Source of the DNA: Candidatus Poseidoniaceae archaeon
GTDB taxonomy: Archaea > Thermoplasmatota > Poseidoniia > Poseidoniales > Poseidoniaceae
Assembly: GCA_022425185.1 (NCBI GenBank)
Contig: JAKMFY010000149.1
Location: 1-8,837, forward strand
Reading direction: 5' to 3'
DNA: 8,837 nt
The notes under the pieces were generated by a model. It searched no databases and had not been told where the DNA came from. It saw only the letters and a program-made list of their open reading frames with translations. Below are positions 7,327-8,837 of the stretch, in pieces. Position 1 is the first letter of the stretch. Every line of letters starts with the position of its first letter. The position numbers and the translations under genes are program-made.

Positions 7327-8169
7327 ATGACGGAGAAGTACCTCAACATTGCTGGGTACAAATTCATTAAAATTCCTGATAGGGACAATCTCCGACAACC
7401 ATTCAAGCACAAGTGTGATTCACTGGAATTGAAAGGTACAATCCTACTCAGCCACGAAGGCATCAATATTTTTGTTGCTGGCCTTGAGTCAAACATCGGC
7501 AAATTCCGTGAATGGATTCTTGAAGATGAACGGTTCAATGATATCTCTTTCAAAGAATCGAGTTCAGATTCGCAACCATTTAATCGAATGAATGTTCGAT
7601 TGAAAAAGGAAATCATTTCCGTTGGTTTACCAAACTTTGATCGTATTGATTCTGATGATGGCCGAATCTTTCCAAACGAGTTGCATCAGCGTCTTTCGAA
7701 CAACGAGGACATCGTTTTACTCGATACAAGAAACACCTATGAAACTCGATTAGGCAGCTTCAAGAATTCAATTGAACTCGACATCAAAACCTTCAGAGCC
7801 TTCCCTGAAGCAGTTGCAAACATGGACGATTCATTCAAAGACAAACAAATTGTCATGTTTTGTACCGGCGGTATACGCTGCGAAAAAGCAAGTGTCATCA
7901 TGCGAGATGCAGGATTTTCGAACATCAAGCAACTTGAGGGTGGTATCCTTGGTTATTTCCAAGAAGTCGGAGGTGAGCATTGGGATGGAGAGTGTTTTGT
8001 ATTCGATAAGAGAGTCGCTCTAAAGCCTGATTTGACAGAAACGGGAACGACTGTATGCTTCGCATGCAGAGAGCCTTTGCTCCCTGAGCAACAAATGCAT
8101 CCTGCTTACGTCCCTGGAATTTCCTGTTCGTATTGCATCGATAGGGTTCAACTCCAAACGACCCATTGA
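7327..8169 (+). CDS. trhO: TrhO-family rhodanese, tRNA U34 hydroxylase
   Basis: Member of the UPF0176/YceA/TrhO family. Bacterial members carry out oxygen-dependent 5-hydroxylation of uridine 34 in the tRNA anticodon. Residues 1-95 form the N-terminal ferredoxin-like domain with LKGTILLSHEGINIF at 35-49, the family's EGIN signature. The rhodanese domain spans about 115-215: LLDTRNTYETRLGSF, then the active loop CTGGIRCEK at 179-187 (Cys179 as predicted catalytic residue, Cys185 second), then QLEGGILGYF. GECFVFDKRVAL at 221-232 is also typical. The C-terminal tail carries CFAC (244-247) and CSYC (267-270), a probable zinc knuckle. The length of 280 is normal. It lies 37 bases after nadE on the same strand, and its last six codons and stop overlap the opposing gene. 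The archaeal substrate tRNAs and the reaction are inferred from bacterial homologues. Confidence 0.92.
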   Translation: MTEKYLNIAGYKFIKIPDRDNLRQPFKHKCDSLELKGTILLSHEGINIFVAGLESNIGKFREWILEDERFNDISFKESSSDSQPFNRMNVRLKKEIISVGLPNFDRIDSDDGRIFPNELHQRLSNNEDIVLLDTRNTYETRLGSFKNSIELDIKTFRAFPEAVANMDDSFKDKQIVMFCTGGIRCEKASVIMRDAGFSNIKQLEGGILGYFQEVGGEHWDGECFVFDKRVALKPDLTETGTTVCFACREPLLPEQQMHPAYVPGISCSYCIDRVQLQTTH

Positions 8170-8837
8170 TCTTGAATCGATGGCAAGAGGTATTGATGTA
8201 ATTCATGTCCATGTACGCCATCATCAGCAATGAAAAACACGTGGGTTGATGAGGCGATTAATCCACCATAAGTTCCAGCGTTTGAATCGTTTCCAATTCC
8301 GGTATATGGATCGAAAGCTAGTGTAGCCACTTGATTATCAATAGCCCATAATGCATGACCACTATTGGTACCTGTTTCATCAATTCCTTCAGCGAGGACG
8401 TACAACGTTGAATCCGTGTACATCAAAGCTTGAGGAAGGCTACTGCTTATGCCCTGCATCAAATCAATTGTAAGATGTGTTCCCTCTACGGTTCCATCGG
8501 TTTGACACAACTCCATGCCTGTACTGGCAAGAACACAATCAAACCAAATCGTATGCCCATTCGTAACCGATTCTAGACTATGACCAGGTGCGAGGATTGT
8601 TGAACTTAATTCCACGAGATTTGACGTTGCAAAGGAATATGAGAACAACGTAGCATCTGCACCACGATAAACCACGTCAAAGATGATTGAATCTCCAATT
8701 TGATGCAGTCCTAACTTAGGTGCCATTGTTGTAACGGGTGTAGTCGTTCCTTCCTTTGTCATTGAAGTGAGCCATTGAACGCCGCCACTCCCATCGAGAT
8801 ATGCCAATTGACGACCAGTACCATCTCCAGCGACAAG
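8148..8837 (-). CDS. ELWxxDGT-repeat protein, C-terminal part (enters from right edge)
   Basis: The frame stays open from the right edge to the stop at 8148-8150, giving the last 229 residues of a longer protein. The TTG near 8807 is an internal Leu, not a start, because LVAGDGTGRQ continues upstream to the edge. Numbering from the edge, ELWxxDGT-type units are seen at 9-18 (RQLAYLDGSG), 107-120 (GMELCQTDGTVEGT, the clearest), 160-167 (GHALWAID) and 210-216 (GHELHQY). Between them are typical strand patterns such as ADDGVHG and a DLMQGISSSLPQ spacer. Such repeats form beta-propeller-like folds in secreted or surface proteins of bacteria and archaea. Function is unknown. The repeats decay toward the C-terminus, where ELW becomes ELC, ALW and ELH. 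No membrane anchor is seen at the C-terminal end. Convergent with trhO, overlapping it by 22 bases. Confidence 0.85.
   Translation of the reverse strand, partial: LVAGDGTGRQLAYLDGSGGVQWLTSMTKEGTTTPVTTMAPKLGLHQIGDSIIFDVVYRGADATLFSYSFATSNLVELSSTILAPGHSLESVTNGHTIWFDCVLASTGMELCQTDGTVEGTHLTIDLMQGISSSLPQALMYTDSTLYVLAEGIDETGTNSGHALWAIDNQVATLAFDPYTGIGNDSNAGTYGGLIASSTHVFFIADDGVHGHELHQYLLPSIQDQWVVWS

Noticed and set aside
7125..7616. Minus-strand open frame of 163 codons spanning the nadE-trhO junction
   Set aside because: It is antisense to conserved nadE and trhO coding segments, with no motif and no support for independent expression.
8805..8807. TTG as start of the right-hand minus-strand gene
   Set aside because: The frame stays open to the window edge and the residues upstream, GDGTGRQ, continue the ELWxxDGT-like pattern, so this is an internal Leu.
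1..8837. CRISPR array, insertion sequence, tRNA gene, toxin-antitoxin or defence island
   Set aside because: No regularly spaced repeats, terminal inverted repeats with transposase, tRNA-like cloverleaf or defence-family motifs were seen; nearly all of the window is explained by five coding regions.

Overview
The window reads as a piece of archaeal chromosome, most likely from a planktonic marine euryarchaeote of the Marine Group II (Poseidoniales) type. This is an inference from style: a very large secreted protein anchored by one C-terminal membrane helix and ending in an acidic, Trp-rich cytoplasmic tail, an ELWxxDGT-repeat protein nearby, very short intergenic gaps, genes with and without Shine-Dalgarno sequences, and a base composition that looks mid-40s percent G+C by eye. 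No rRNA, tRNA or other phylogenetic marker is complete here, so the assignment is moderate.

Layout. (1) Positions 1-407, minus strand: the N-terminal 135 codons of isoleucyl-tRNA synthetase, which runs off the left edge. (2) A divergent control region of only 28 bases (408-435), flanked by a perfect 10-base inverted repeat. (3) Positions 436-5505, plus strand: a 1689-residue surface protein with signal peptide, beta-rich ectodomains, a CARDB-like module, one membrane helix and an unusual aromatic tail. (4) Positions 5544-7289, plus strand: glutamine-dependent NAD+ synthetase. (5) Positions 7327-8169, plus strand: a TrhO/YceA-type rhodanese, the tRNA U34 hydroxylase family. (6) Positions 8148-8837, minus strand: the C-terminal part of an ELWxxDGT-repeat protein that enters from the right edge and overlaps the end of trhO by 22 bases.

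The three plus-strand genes are separated by 38 and 37 bases without a visible terminator, so they could form one transcription unit. Their functions (surface structure, NAD synthesis, wobble-uridine modification) do not form an obvious pathway. The synthetase and the rhodanese both concern translation, and the two proteins of unknown role are both predicted surface or secreted proteins. No CRISPR array, insertion sequence, prophage, toxin-antitoxin pair or defence system was found. The best leads are a missing conserved Asp in the IleRS active-site region, the inverted repeat over the divergent starts, and the tandem aromatic motif on the cytoplasmic tail of the giant surface protein.
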